Assembly: GCF_001672295.1 (NCBI RefSeq)
Contig: NZ_JXMS01000026.1
Location: forward strand, 1 to 43,887
Direction: 5' to 3'
Source of the DNA: Halodesulfovibrio spirochaetisodalis
GTDB taxonomy: Bacteria; Desulfobacterota; Desulfovibrionia; Desulfovibrionales; Desulfovibrionaceae
Length of the DNA stretch: 43,887 bases
Shown here: in pieces, positions 10,756 to 18,891 of the stretch
Position numbering within the stretch: position 1 is the first letter of the stretch
How the letters are laid out: every line of letters starts with the position of its first letter
Made by a program: the position numbers and the translations under genes
The notes under the pieces: generated by a model
The model's database searches: none
The model's input: only the letters and a program-made list of their open reading frames with translations
What the model was told of the DNA's origin: nothing

Positions 10756-10778
10756 CTTTTTCCAACAACCCACAATTG

Positions 10779-10807
10779 AGGCCGTGCTGTAGTGCGGCCT
10801 TTTTTTT
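10779..10807 (+). terminator. Terminator between dctP and dctQ
   Basis: Stem AGGCCG (10779-10784) with CGGCCT (10795-10800), followed by eight T. If partly read through, it would keep the binding protein more abundant than the membrane subunits. Confidence 0.8.
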
Positions 10808-10978
10808 CGTCCGCTATATTCTTCTTGCGCCAAACGGGTAAAAAAGAGGAAGATAGTCTATTACTGAGACAACCGCTTTGTATTTGGATTTCAGTATAAA
10901 AATCCATGTACCCGTCTCGAGAACTCGGCGAATACTACACAGAACCTCTTTCAAACCCACTCTTACTCAGGACTTCTT

Positions 10979-11533
10979 ATGTTCCGCAGCGTTGCTTCGT
11001 TAATAATGTCCATCAGCAATTGTCTGGACACTGCCTGTCGTTGGCTTATATGCGCATGCGCTCTTGCCATGGCTGCTGTTACAGCCTCTCAGGTTTTTTT
11101 CCGCTACGTTCTTAACAATTCACTGTTCTGGTCTGAGGAACTCGGAAGAGTGCTACTTATTCAGCTGACTTTTTTTGGTGCAGCAGTCGCCTTAAAAGCA
11201 CATGCCCATATCGGTCTGGATTTTCTGGTACGCAACATGTCCGAAAAAGGTCGCAAATACGCTGCCCTGCTGGTGCAGATACTTAGCTCCATCTTCTTTG
11301 CTGTTATGATGTGGTACGGCTTCCAGTTCGCCATGTTCCTTAAACTACAATCAACAGCCACACTTGGCATATCCCGCATGATTCCATTTTTGGCTGTCCC
11401 TGTGAGCGGAGCAATCATGCTCATACACTCCGTGTCCTGCTTCTTTGAAATTCTGGAATTCACTCCGCATCATGATGCACTCTGTGAGACCATTCATAAT
11501 GGCTGCAACACAGCTGACCACAAGGAGCAATAA
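10979..11533 (+). CDS. dctQ: TRAP transporter small permease (DctQ type)
   Basis: 184-residue inner-membrane subunit with four hydrophobic helices (about residues 10-40, 55-78, 92-120 and 125-152). It has the family hallmarks FFRYVLNNSLFWSEELGRVLL near the end of helix 1 and AHIGLDFLV between helices 2 and 3. It joins the receptor DctP to the transporter subunit DctM. Start ATG 10979 follows CAGGAC. Its TAA stop is directly followed by the dctM ATG, so translation is probably coupled. Confidence 0.92.
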   Translation: MFRSVASLIMSISNCLDTACRWLICACALAMAAVTASQVFFRYVLNNSLFWSEELGRVLLIQLTFFGAAVALKAHAHIGLDFLVRNMSEKGRKYAALLVQILSSIFFAVMMWYGFQFAMFLKLQSTATLGISRMIPFLAVPVSGAIMLIHSVSCFFEILEFTPHHDALCETIHNGCNTADHKEQ

Positions 11534-12820
11534 ATGACACTGCTCCTCTTTGCCATGCTGATTATTCTGTTCTGCCTCAACGTGCCGATTGCTATTGCCG
11601 TCGGGTTAAGTGCTGTTATCGCGTTTGTTATTGACGGCAATATGAACATGATCCTTATTACCCAACGTCTTTATGCTGGAGCAGACTCTTTTCCGCTCAT
11701 GGCAGTGCCGTTATTCATGATTGCCGGTCAGCTTATGGGGGCTGGCGGTATCTCCCGTCGCATAGTCAATTTCGCTGATGCGCTTGTGGGACATTTACCC
11801 GGTGGCCTTGCTGCGGTATCCGTCGTTTCCGCCATGTTCTTTGCCGGTATTTCCGGCTCAGCCGCTGCGGACACCGCAGCCGTGGGTGCCATCCTTATTC
11901 CGTCTATGGTTAAACGGGGCTACACTCCTGCCTTTTCCGGTGCAGTTCAAGCCGCCGCGGGTTCCATCGGAGTTATTATTCCACCTTCAATCCCTATGAT
12001 CATCTTCGGAGTACTCACCGGTGCCTCCATTGGAAAACTTTTTGCTGCTGGCATCTTGCCCGGTATTCTCATGGGAGTAAGCCTGATTGGAGTCTGCGTG
12101 TGGAATGCCAGACGCTCCGAAACAGCAGATACCTCAGCAAGCAGAACCTTCTCCTTTGCTCAGGTATGTAAAGCTGGCACCTGCGCCATCTGGGCGCTTG
12201 GCGCGCCGTTCATTATTATCGGCGGCATATTAGGCGGTGTGTTTACAGCCACTGAATCAGCAGCGGTTGCTGTTGTGTATGCGTTATTGGTGGGTCTGTT
12301 TATTCACAAAGAAATCTCACTCAAGGAACTGCCTGACTTGTTCATTTCTGCCAGCATCACTTCAAGCGTGGTTATGTTCATCATTTGCGCAGCATCTATC
12401 TTCTCGTGGTACATGGCAATTCAGGAGATTCCTGCAAGCATTGCCTCTTCCATTCTTTCACTCACGGACAACCGTATCCTGCTGTTACTGCTCATCAACC
12501 TTCTGCTTCTCCTTGCCGGAACTATTCTGGAAACAACCGCAGCACTCATTCTATTTGTTCCTGTCCTTGTCCCAATGCTTCCTACACTCGGTATCGATCC
12601 TGTCCAGCTTGGAGCCATAGTTGTGGTGAACCTTGCCATCGGCATGCTTACCCCGCCTCTGGGAGTCTGCACCATTGTTGCCTGCTCTATTGCGCACACG
12701 CGTATCGGCACTCTGGCCAAAGCTATTCTACCGTTTCTGTTGGTGTTGTTATTCGACCTGCTGCTCATTACGTTCTGGTCTCCATTAACAACCCTTCTCC
12801 CAAATCTATTCTTTACATAA
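11534..12820 (+). CDS. dctM: TRAP transporter large permease (DctM type)
   Basis: 428-residue polytopic transporter, about 11-12 membrane helices. Family signatures visible: LCLNVPIAIAVG-like first helix, the FPLMAVPLFMIAGQLM segment, FAGISGSAAADTAAVGAILIP, and IIPPSIPMIIFGVLTGASIGKLFAAG. The last third carries the inverted-repeat partner motif MLTPPLGVCTIVACSIA. It carries out sodium-coupled solute uptake with DctP and DctQ. Immediately downstream of dctQ with no gap. I found no convincing terminator after it, only a small stem at 12846-12862. Confidence 0.95.
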   Translation: MTLLLFAMLIILFCLNVPIAIAVGLSAVIAFVIDGNMNMILITQRLYAGADSFPLMAVPLFMIAGQLMGAGGISRRIVNFADALVGHLPGGLAAVSVVSAMFFAGISGSAAADTAAVGAILIPSMVKRGYTPAFSGAVQAAAGSIGVIIPPSIPMIIFGVLTGASIGKLFAAGILPGILMGVSLIGVCVWNARRSETADTSASRTFSFAQVCKAGTCAIWALGAPFIIIGGILGGVFTATESAAVAVVYALLVGLFIHKEISLKELPDLFISASITSSVVMFIICAASIFSWYMAIQEIPASIASSILSLTDNRILLLLLINLLLLLAGTILETTAALILFVPVLVPMLPTLGIDPVQLGAIVVVNLAIGMLTPPLGVCTIVACSIAHTRIGTLAKAILPFLLVLLFDLLLITFWSPLTTLLPNLFFT

Positions 12821-12845
12821 CAGATAGTTAAAAAAGTTTTCAACA

Positions 12846-12862
12846 ACATGTTCGTAACATGT
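12846..12862. other. Short inverted repeat downstream of dctM
   Basis: ACATGTT and AACATGT separated by CGT. The nearest T run is about 18 bases beyond the stem, so terminator function is doubtful. Confidence 0.35.
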
Positions 12863-12977
12863 AGATTACTTGTGCGCTTTTTTCAAAAGTTATGAACATT
12901 TTTATGAACAAGTTATGCACATCTGACATATTTTCAATAAAACAAGACAGTAAAGATAAATTCATCAGGCTTTGAAG

Positions 12978-13008
12978 ACAAAAAAAGACTGCTCCATGGA
13001 GCAGTCTT
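12978..13008 (-). terminator. Terminator of cobT
   Basis: Perfect 24-bp palindrome (12985-13008) with an A run on its plus-strand left side. This is a T run on the minus strand, in the correct place for the minus-strand cobT that ends at 13053. Confidence 0.85.
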
Positions 13009-13052
13009 ACTAAATTCATTGTAACGGAGAACCCAAAGCCCCCATTCCCATT

Positions 13053-14204
13053 TTAGCGGGGAAGATTATCAGGCGGGTCCACACGTACATCATCATATGT
13101 AGTCATCTGGTTGTACGTATTACACGCACAACGCATCAGGAACAGTGCAAGTGGTACACCGCTGCCCTCACCAAGGCGCAGCCCCAGATCATGCAACGGG
13201 TCAATATCAAGCTGCTCCAAAATCTTTTTATGCCCTGCTTCTGCGGATGCGTGAGAAAAGAAAGCATAATCTTTCACAGACGGGCAAAGTTTCCACGCGG
13301 CAGTATAGGCAGCCGTTGCAATAAAACCATCAAGAAGGACAAGCTGGTTATTAGCGGCGCCGCCAAGAATCAATCCAGCCAGCGCGGCAATCTCATACCC
13401 ACCAAGTGATGCTAAAATTTCCACAGGATCACCGGATTCAATGGCATCAGCATGCAAGCCCAGCGCACGTTCTATCACGCGAACTTTCCGCTTAATTCCT
13501 TCCGCGTTTATGCCGCCTCCGGCTCCGGTAATATCTTTAGGCAGGAGCTGCAAAAAGGAACAATACAACGCCGTAGACGGGGTCGTATTGGATACACCCA
13601 TTTCGCCTGTGCCAATAGCCGGACACCCTTCAGAATGCGCTTTATCCGCCAATGCTGCACCTATCAGCAACGCTCGAATACACATCTCACGACTCATCGC
13701 CGGTGCTTTGGAAATATTTTCAGTTCCCTGCGCAATCTTACATTGCAGCAGCGAAGGGTGATCAGGATAGGTTCCACCTTTGGAAGCAAGATCAACCACG
13801 CACAGTTCAGCGCCTGCAGTGTCTGCCAGCACGTTAATCCCAGCACCACCATCACAGAAATTCTGCACCATCTGGCGGGTTACATCCTGTGTAAATGCAG
13901 ACACACCCTCTTCGTTTACTCCATGATCACCAGCAATGGCGTAAATACGAAGCGGGTCTGCCACGATTCCATGCGTCTTATTTTGAATACAGCACATGCG
14001 CACAGCAAGTTCTTCCAGTTTCCCAAGGCTCCCTACCGGCTTCGTCAGATTATCAAGACGATGCACAGCAGCAGCACGTAACGAATCAGAAACCGGCTCA
14101 ACCCGATGCAGCAGATCGCGCAGCAGTGCTTCATTCTCTGCTGTGTCTTCGTAGGTAGAAAATGCTTCTCCTGCGAATGCGTACTCCGGTATGGAAGATT
14201 TCAT
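13053..14204 (-). CDS. cobT: Nicotinate-nucleotide-dimethylbenzimidazole phosphoribosyltransferase
   Basis: CobT (EC 2.4.2.21) makes alpha-ribazole phosphate for the lower ligand of cobalamin. 383 residues from ATG 14204, which is preceded by CAGGAG; the open frame runs further to 14270 without such a site. Motifs: LTKPVGSLGKLEELA, AIAGDHGV, GTGEMGVSNTTPSTAL, GGAANNQLVLLDGFI and GLRLGEGSGVPLAL, whose Glu (about residue 346) corresponds to the general base of the family. It is some 30 residues longer than the typical CobT, all at the N terminus (to about VEPVSD). A lone gene here; no cobalamin riboswitch is visible in its short leader. Confidence 0.95.
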   Translation of the reverse strand: MKSSIPEYAFAGEAFSTYEDTAENEALLRDLLHRVEPVSDSLRAAAVHRLDNLTKPVGSLGKLEELAVRMCCIQNKTHGIVADPLRIYAIAGDHGVNEEGVSAFTQDVTRQMVQNFCDGGAGINVLADTAGAELCVVDLASKGGTYPDHPSLLQCKIAQGTENISKAPAMSREMCIRALLIGAALADKAHSEGCPAIGTGEMGVSNTTPSTALYCSFLQLLPKDITGAGGGINAEGIKRKVRVIERALGLHADAIESGDPVEILASLGGYEIAALAGLILGGAANNQLVLLDGFIATAAYTAAWKLCPSVKDYAFFSHASAEAGHKKILEQLDIDPLHDLGLRLGEGSGVPLALFLMRCACNTYNQMTTYDDVRVDPPDNLPR

Positions 14205-14359
14205 GAATTCTCCTGAAATAGTGTGGAAGAGTAGATACCGCAACGCTGTTTCGATGACTTCATAAAGCACAGGTCTAGCTTTTTTCTTCAGACATCCTTA
14301 CAGTCTGCGATAGCTTAACCCTAATTTTATACAACTCACCAAGAACAGGATAAAGGTAT

Positions 14360-15718
14360 ATGATGCGTCGACTCTTCGCAATCATCCTTACAATAATGCT
14401 GACTCACAGCATGGCATTTGCTGAAAATAACTACGAAAAACTGCAAAATGAAGGCAGTGTCCGCATTACGCCGGTAGTATCGGCAGTTCACAAAGCGGCA
14501 CCTGCTGTTGTGAGCATCAGCACTGACAGAATTGTTGAACGGGCCGTAAATCCATTTGCGAACCTGCTCCCCCGCAATCCGTTATTCGATGACTTTTTCC
14601 AGCAAGGTCGCGGACGCAGAAAGGTTAAAGAGCAAACTCTCGGTTCCGGTGTTATTATTGATTCGCAAAATGCCATTGTCTTAACAAACGCCCATGTCAT
14701 TCAAGGTGCAGCACAAATTAATGTTACGCTACTTGATGGCAGGATGTTTACAGCCTCCATGCTCGGCTCTGATCCTGACTTTGATCTTGCCGTACTGAAA
14801 CTTGATGCAGCAAACAATTTGCCTGAACTGCGCATGGCACAGTCAGACGATTTAATGCCGGGCGAAACAGTTATTGCCATCGGCAACCCGCTCGGCTTCA
14901 GTCATACAGTGACAACAGGGGTAGTATCAGCGCTCGACCGTTCCATAAAAACGCAAACATCAACCATCACCGACCTCATCCAAATAGATGCAGCTATTAA
15001 TCCGGGGAACAGCGGCGGCCCATTGATCAACCTTGCCGGAGAACTGGTGGGAATCAACACCGCTATGTTGCGTCAGGCTGCAAACATCGGTTTCTCCATC
15101 CCTATTGATAAAGCCCGCAGAGCTGTGACAGAGCTGCTTGAAAGCGGCCACATTGAACCTGTATGGCTTGGTATTTCCGGTCAAAACCTCGATGAAAGCA
15201 CAGCTAAATGGTTACAACTGCCTTCCACTAAAGGTCTGCTCATCACATCCGTATATGAAGGAACATCTGCCCAGCAGGCAGGACTCCTCTCCGGTGATAC
15301 CATAGTCAAAATTAATGGCAATGCAGTGACAGACCATAGACATTACGTACAGTTACTGAAGAACATGACCAAAGGGGAACAGGTAGAAGTAACCTACATC
15401 CGTAATGGAGAAACATATTCCAAACCGGTTGACGCTCAAGCATACTCAGAAACTCTTGCAGCAAAGCAAATCCAACAGCGCTGGGGCTTCACAACAAAAG
15501 AAGGGGACACCTACCTGACCATTGCTTTTGTTCGTCAGGGCAGCCCTGCAGATAAACTTGGTCTGCGCGCAGGAGACCTGCTTGTAAACATCAGCGGGAA
15601 AAAGATTACTGACATGTCTCAACTGTATCAGGCATTTTTCACACACAGGTTGGATTCATCACTCATTTTACTCGTTGCGCGTGATGGAAAAGGCTACCGC
15701 GTCCGTATGGATATCTAG
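14360..15718 (+). CDS. htrA: Periplasmic HtrA/Deg serine protease with two PDZ domains
   Basis: 452 residues. Signal peptide MMRRLFAIILTIMLTHSMAFA, then a trypsin-like domain with the triad His112 (LTNAHVI), Asp142 (DPDFDLAVL) and Ser218 (NPGNSGGPL), then PDZ1 (about 265-355) and PDZ2 (about 365-450). This is the Deg family of periplasmic quality-control proteases, which degrade or refold damaged envelope proteins. Two in-frame ATG codons (14360 and 14363) are equally plausible starts. The LA-loop region (RNPLFDDFF) resembles DegQ/DegS-like proteins. Divergent from cobT with about 155 bp between. Confidence 0.95.
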   Translation: MMRRLFAIILTIMLTHSMAFAENNYEKLQNEGSVRITPVVSAVHKAAPAVVSISTDRIVERAVNPFANLLPRNPLFDDFFQQGRGRRKVKEQTLGSGVIIDSQNAIVLTNAHVIQGAAQINVTLLDGRMFTASMLGSDPDFDLAVLKLDAANNLPELRMAQSDDLMPGETVIAIGNPLGFSHTVTTGVVSALDRSIKTQTSTITDLIQIDAAINPGNSGGPLINLAGELVGINTAMLRQAANIGFSIPIDKARRAVTELLESGHIEPVWLGISGQNLDESTAKWLQLPSTKGLLITSVYEGTSAQQAGLLSGDTIVKINGNAVTDHRHYVQLLKNMTKGEQVEVTYIRNGETYSKPVDAQAYSETLAAKQIQQRWGFTTKEGDTYLTIAFVRQGSPADKLGLRAGDLLVNISGKKITDMSQLYQAFFTHRLDSSLILLVARDGKGYRVRMDI

Positions 15719-15743
15719 CTTATTTTACATAGATATTTTTTTT
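15711..15743 (+). terminator. AT-only terminator of htrA
   Basis: ATATCTA (15711-15717), overlapping the stop codon, pairs with TAGATAT (15730-15736) ahead of eight T. The stem is weak but the T run is good. Confidence 0.5.
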
Positions 15744-15801
15744 CTGGCGTGATACCCACACAAAAAAAACTGCAAAGCATGCAGATAATGTTTTTCAGGT
15801 C

Positions 15802-15829
15802 TTGACACTGAAGACAGGTCAGGGCTAAT
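15802..15829 (+). promoter_or_regulatory. Candidate ferredoxin promoter
   Basis: TTGACA (15802-15807), 16-bp spacer, GCTAAT (15824-15829). The -35 box is perfect; the -10 matches four of six positions. Transcription would begin near 15836, at the start of the structured leader. Confidence 0.5.
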
Positions 15830-15833
15830 TGCA

Positions 15834-15903
15834 GGTTTCGATGAGACTGCTGCACGAAACCTAGTCACTAGGTGCAATGCGTAATTACAGACTCATCGAG
15901 ACC
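15834..15903 (+). promoter_or_regulatory. Structured 5' leader of the ferredoxin gene
   Basis: A 12-bp helix (one G-U pair) can form between 15834-15845 and 15892-15903. It encloses a hairpin CCTAGT/ACTAGG (15860-15865 with 15867-15872). A competing 7-bp helix GGTTTCG/CGAAACC (15834-15840 with 15855-15861) is exclusive with both. The ribosome site GGAGG (15916-15920) lies just after the outer helix. The pairing was read directly; a regulatory or stabilising role is inferred. Confidence 0.5.
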
Positions 15904-15926
15904 AAAATCAAACCTGGAGGATTACC

Positions 15927-16115
15927 ATGGGTTACAATGTTACCGTTGATACAGAGAAATGTACTGGCGACGCAGAATGCGTAGACGTATGTCCAGTTGA
16001 AGTTTTTGAAATGCAGGACGGCAAAGCTGAGCCAGCAAACGCAGACGAATGTCTCGGTTGTGAATCCTGTGTTGAAGTTTGTGAAGCAGACGCTATCGTT
16101 ATTGAAGAAATGTAA
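15927..16115 (+). CDS. FdIII-like ferredoxin with Asp in the first cluster motif
   Basis: 62-residue electron carrier of the two-cluster ferredoxin fold. The C-terminal motif is complete (CLGCESCVEVCE). The N-terminal one reads CTGDAECVDVCP, so the usual second cysteine is Asp15 (Asp14 without the Met). This matches Desulfovibrio africanus ferredoxin III, whose site switches between [3Fe-4S] and [4Fe-4S] and can bind other metals. The start is fixed by GGAGG and by the fold starting GYNVTVD. Low-potential electron transfer in sulfate-reducer metabolism is expected; its partner is unknown. Short, highly acidic, and followed by a strong terminator, which suggests high expression. Confidence 0.95.
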   Translation: MGYNVTVDTEKCTGDAECVDVCPVEVFEMQDGKAEPANADECLGCESCVEVCEADAIVIEEM

Positions 16116-16150
16116 TTCAATACGTGCGTGTTTCGCATGCTTTGATTTTT

Positions 16151-16190
16151 GAACCGGACAGCGGGGAAACTCGCTGTCCGGTTTCATATA
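16151..16190 (+). terminator. Terminator of the ferredoxin gene
   Basis: Perfect 11-bp stem ACCGGACAGCG (16153-16163) with CGCTGTCCGGT (16172-16182), then TTCATATATA. The position is correct; the T tract is modest. Confidence 0.75.
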
Positions 16191-16218
16191 TAGGGAGGGG
16201 GATACGGCCCCTATATAT
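16186..16218. repeat. 10-bp inverted repeat after the terminator
   Basis: ATATATAGGG (16186-16195) and CCCTATATAT (16209-16218) enclose 13 bases. Function is not clear. Confidence 0.5.
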
Positions 16219-16490
16219 CAGCGTAAATTTGTTCAACAAACATCACGAGCAAAAAATTCCTTCCTGCTGCAACCGTTGGCGCTCAACGCCTTTATGCAAT
16301 TTTTTTTATTCTGCTGCTGTTCTTCCCTTGCCAGTCGGGCGTTTCGTTACTAATAATTTGTAGCAAACGGGCACAACGTTGCGAATGCCTGTTTGTATAC
16401 TACTTAGAATTTATTGCTCCAATCATAGTTATATAAAAAGGCTACCGATTCTGGACAGTTACATTGTCTATGGAGGTAGGGAGTTTTCTG
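16219..16490. other. Intergenic region upstream of the YkgJ-like gene
   Basis: No supported gene. It contains a stem CAAACGGGC (16364-16372) with GCCTGTTTG (16387-16395), with one G-U pair, and a TATACT word at 16396-16401 without a good -35. Confidence 0.45.
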
Positions 16491-17162
16491 ATGAAATTGG
16501 ATTTTTCTGAATTTTTTGCACAATACGAAGCACTTGTTGCTGAAGTAGATTCTGTTTTCAACCGTGTAGCCGACATGCACAGTGACTGTATCACCTGCGA
16601 CACCGGTTGCAGCGACTGTTGTCACGCACTGTTCGACATCAGCCTGATTGAAGCGCTGTACATCAACCACAAATTTCTTGAACGCTACCCGTTCGGTGAA
16701 GAGCAGTCCAATATCGTCGGCGCAGCTAACGCAGCAGACCGTGCAATCTACAAGCGTAAACGCCAGTTATACCGTGATTCCATGAAAGGTGCTGACCCAC
16801 GGGAATTGCTTGAAGCAATGGCAAAAGAACGCATTCGTTGTCCTCTGCTCAACGACGAAAATAAATGTCTTATGTACGAATTCCGTCCGATCACCTGTCG
16901 CTTATACGGCATCCCTACCAACATCGGCGGTAAAGCACACACCTGCGGACTTTCAAAATTTGAGCCGGGCAAACCGTACCCTACTGTATCTCTTGATACT
17001 ATTCAGGACCGTCTTGGTAAAATCAGCCTTGAATTGTGTAAATCAATCAAGTCTAACTACAAAGAACTGCCTGGCGTATTTGTTCCTGTGTCCATGGCAC
17101 TTATTACAAACTACGATGATGAATACCTTGGCCTGAAAGCGCCAAAGAAAAAGGGTAAGTAA
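16491..17162 (+). CDS. YkgJ-family cysteine-cluster protein
   Basis: 223 residues from ATG 16491, with GGGAG seven bases upstream. The open frame also allows TTG 16464, which is less likely. The cysteine pattern CDTGCSDCCH near residues 37-46 and a second set RCPLL..KCLMYEFRPITCRLYG match the YkgJ/UPF0153 family, proposed to bind Zn or Fe-S. The second block resembles a site where a metal centre and the peptide RP-x-x-CRLYG meet. Molecular function is unknown. It overlaps the next gene by one base (TAATG), and the following TPR gene is also overlapped, so the three are probably a unit. Confidence 0.88.
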   Translation: MKLDFSEFFAQYEALVAEVDSVFNRVADMHSDCITCDTGCSDCCHALFDISLIEALYINHKFLERYPFGEEQSNIVGAANAADRAIYKRKRQLYRDSMKGADPRELLEAMAKERIRCPLLNDENKCLMYEFRPITCRLYGIPTNIGGKAHTCGLSKFEPGKPYPTVSLDTIQDRLGKISLELCKSIKSNYKELPGVFVPVSMALITNYDDEYLGLKAPKKKGK

Positions 17163-17551
17163 TGAGTATTTCTGCAAGTATGTATCGTACTGGTGCAGAT
17201 CATGAACTGACACCGGAAGAAGAAGAACAAAAACGGTTTATGTACGACAATATGGCGCCACGTCGCCGTAAGTTCATTGACCGCATTGGATATGATAACT
17301 GGGATCCGTTCCCGAAACCGAACGATCCTATGGAATTGCGTATGGACATTTCCAAGCGCACCACACAGCAGCTCGTTCGCGAGTTTCTCCAGTCTCACAG
17401 AGGCCAGTATTCCAATGACTATGGTCGCGGCGCATTAGAGTCAGCTGTCGGCATTGTTAATAAGGATGAGAAGTACCGCGGCATTTTCGACTTCTGCGTT
17501 TGGTATTACAACCTCTTGATTGAAGAAGGGCATATAGATCATGACGACTAA
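17162..17551 (+). CDS. Conserved-looking hypothetical protein in a coupled trio
   Basis: 129 residues; I do not recognise the family. It has an acidic-basic N-terminal half (LTPEEEEQKRFMYDNMAPRRRKFIDRIGYDNWDPFPKPNDP) and a helical C-terminal half ending in an acidic tail. There is no signal peptide or membrane segment, so it is likely cytosolic. It overlaps the YkgJ-like gene by one base and the TPR gene by eleven bases. Tight packing and normal codon use argue that it is real. It may act with the cysteine-cluster and TPR proteins as a complex or assembly factor; that is context only. Confidence 0.82.
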   Translation: MSISASMYRTGADHELTPEEEEQKRFMYDNMAPRRRKFIDRIGYDNWDPFPKPNDPMELRMDISKRTTQQLVREFLQSHRGQYSNDYGRGALESAVGIVNKDEKYRGIFDFCVWYYNLLIEEGHIDHDD

Positions 17552-18173
17552 AGAATTCGCAAGTATTGAAGAGTACGTTGCATTTTTACGTAAAGAGATT
17601 GATGAGAACCCGGAATGTGCTAACCACCACTACAACCTTGGTGTAGCACTGCTTTCCGTACGTGACTGGAACGGTGCCGAGGCTGCTTTCCTTGAGTGCA
17701 TCCGTAACTCCAACCGTTTTGCTGAAGCATATGTACAGCTCGGCGGTATCTGCATGCAGCGTAACGACCTTGAAGGTTGCATGCAGTACAACAAAGAAGC
17801 TGCACAGTGCCGTGCTAAGTTCCCTGTACCTTGGGCAAACATGGCATTTGTTCATCTCCAGCAGGGTCAAGCTGAAGAAGCAATTAAATGTGCGATGAAA
17901 GCTCTCAGATGGGATCCCGACTTTGTTCAGGCTCAGGCTACTATCGCTTCTGCACACTACATGCTCGGTGAACTCGAAGAAAGTGAAACCGTATCCCTCA
18001 AAGCGATTGCAAAATACCCTTCTTTTGCTCCTGCATACAACAACCTTGCTCTTGTTGCTCTCGAGCGCGGTGACTTTGCAGTTGCTATTGAAAATGTAGA
18101 CAAAGCAATCGAACTCGGCTTCGAAGTTGACCCTAACTTCCTCGCTGAGCTTGCACCGCATCGCGAAGCGTAA
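17541..18173 (+). CDS. Tetratricopeptide repeat protein
   Basis: 210 residues built of about five TPR units between residues 20 and 200. TPR consensus positions are visible in HHYNLGVALLSVRDWNGAEAAF, AYVQLGGICMQRNDLEGC, PWANMAFVHLQQGQAEEAI and AYNNLALVALERGDFAVAI. No export signal. TPR proteins are protein-binding scaffolds; the partner is unknown, but the eleven-base overlap with the upstream gene suggests association with it and the YkgJ-like protein. Ends with a clear terminator. Confidence 0.92.
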   Translation: MTTKEFASIEEYVAFLRKEIDENPECANHHYNLGVALLSVRDWNGAEAAFLECIRNSNRFAEAYVQLGGICMQRNDLEGCMQYNKEAAQCRAKFPVPWANMAFVHLQQGQAEEAIKCAMKALRWDPDFVQAQATIASAHYMLGELEESETVSLKAIAKYPSFAPAYNNLALVALERGDFAVAIENVDKAIELGFEVDPNFLAELAPHREA

Positions 18174-18189
18174 GCTTCACGCATATGTT

Positions 18190-18203
18190 GCGGAATATTC
18201 CGC
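18190..18203. other. 14-bp perfect palindrome after the TPR gene
   Basis: GCGGAATATTCCGC lies between the TPR stop codon and its terminator. No function is evident. Confidence 0.4.
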
Positions 18204-18231
18204 GACGCAGTGTGTACCAAAGACGAATATC

Positions 18232-18265
18232 AAAGGCTGTTCCCGAAAGGGAGCAGCCTTTTTTT
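18232..18265 (+). terminator. Terminator of the YkgJ-TPR operon
   Basis: Stem AAAGGCTGTTCCC (18232-18244) with GGGAGCAGCCTTT (18249-18261, one wobble), GAAA tetraloop, T run. Confidence 0.92.
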
Positions 18266-18336
18266 GTTATAATCAGTGGGGAAGCACTGCCACTGAGGCA
18301 TACTGTTCACTACAGACACACAGCATGGAGAACAGT

Positions 18337-18810
18337 ATGAATGACCACATAATTCTTGAAGACTTTTTTCAAGGCGAACTGGATTGTCACGGCGTGCTCA
18401 TACGACGCAACGGCGATATCTGGCACCGTTTTGCAGGCTCCTTGAATGCGGAATGGACACCGGATGCAGACGGCATGCTCCGTGGCGTAATGCACGAAAC
18501 AATAACATTCTCCTCCGGCGACACTCGCGAACGGATATGGAAACTGACCAAAGAAAACGAAAGCGGATATATTTCCACTGCTGATGATCTTGAAGGGTTA
18601 GCCACCATCACAATCCGCGGTTTTGAAGCGATTGCAATGTATCGCATGAAAATACCGACCCGTGCAAAAGAAGTGGTTGTTGATGTGGAAGATATGATGT
18701 GGCTTACCCCGGGAAATGTCATGATGAGCAAAGCAATTCTACGCAAACTTGGTGTGAGGATTGGAGAAATTATTACTGTTCTTGTTCCCGTAAAAAAGAT
18801 CAACAGATAA
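18337..18810 (+). CDS. DUF3833-like protein
   Basis: 157 residues from ATG 18337, with GGAG six bases upstream; an ATG four codons earlier has no ribosome site. The pattern (EDFFQGELDCHGVLIRR, FSSGDTRERIWKL, ISTADDLEGLATI, VVVDVEDMMWL, LRKLGVRIGEII) resembles DUF3833, a lipocalin-like beta-barrel family often found as a lipoprotein. This copy has no signal peptide, so it would be cytosolic. The role is unknown. It follows the YkgJ-TPR operon after a terminator and has its own terminator. Confidence 0.75.
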   Translation: MNDHIILEDFFQGELDCHGVLIRRNGDIWHRFAGSLNAEWTPDADGMLRGVMHETITFSSGDTRERIWKLTKENESGYISTADDLEGLATITIRGFEAIAMYRMKIPTRAKEVVVDVEDMMWLTPGNVMMSKAILRKLGVRIGEIITVLVPVKKINR

Positions 18811-18840
18811 AATTTATTTGAAATTAGCTACCGCAGTCCA

Positions 18841-18891
18841 AATAAAATGCAGCCCAAGGCACAACGTGCTTTGCGCTGCATTTTATTTTTT
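18841..18891 (+). terminator. Terminator of the DUF3833-like gene
   Basis: AAAATGCAGC (18844-18853) pairs with GCTGCATTTT (18875-18884), with an inner GCAC/GTGC stem and a T-rich tail. Confidence 0.85.

Noticed and set aside
14205-14359. Possible cobalamin riboswitch before cobT
   Set aside because: The leader is short and shared with divergent htrA; no B12-box-like element was seen.
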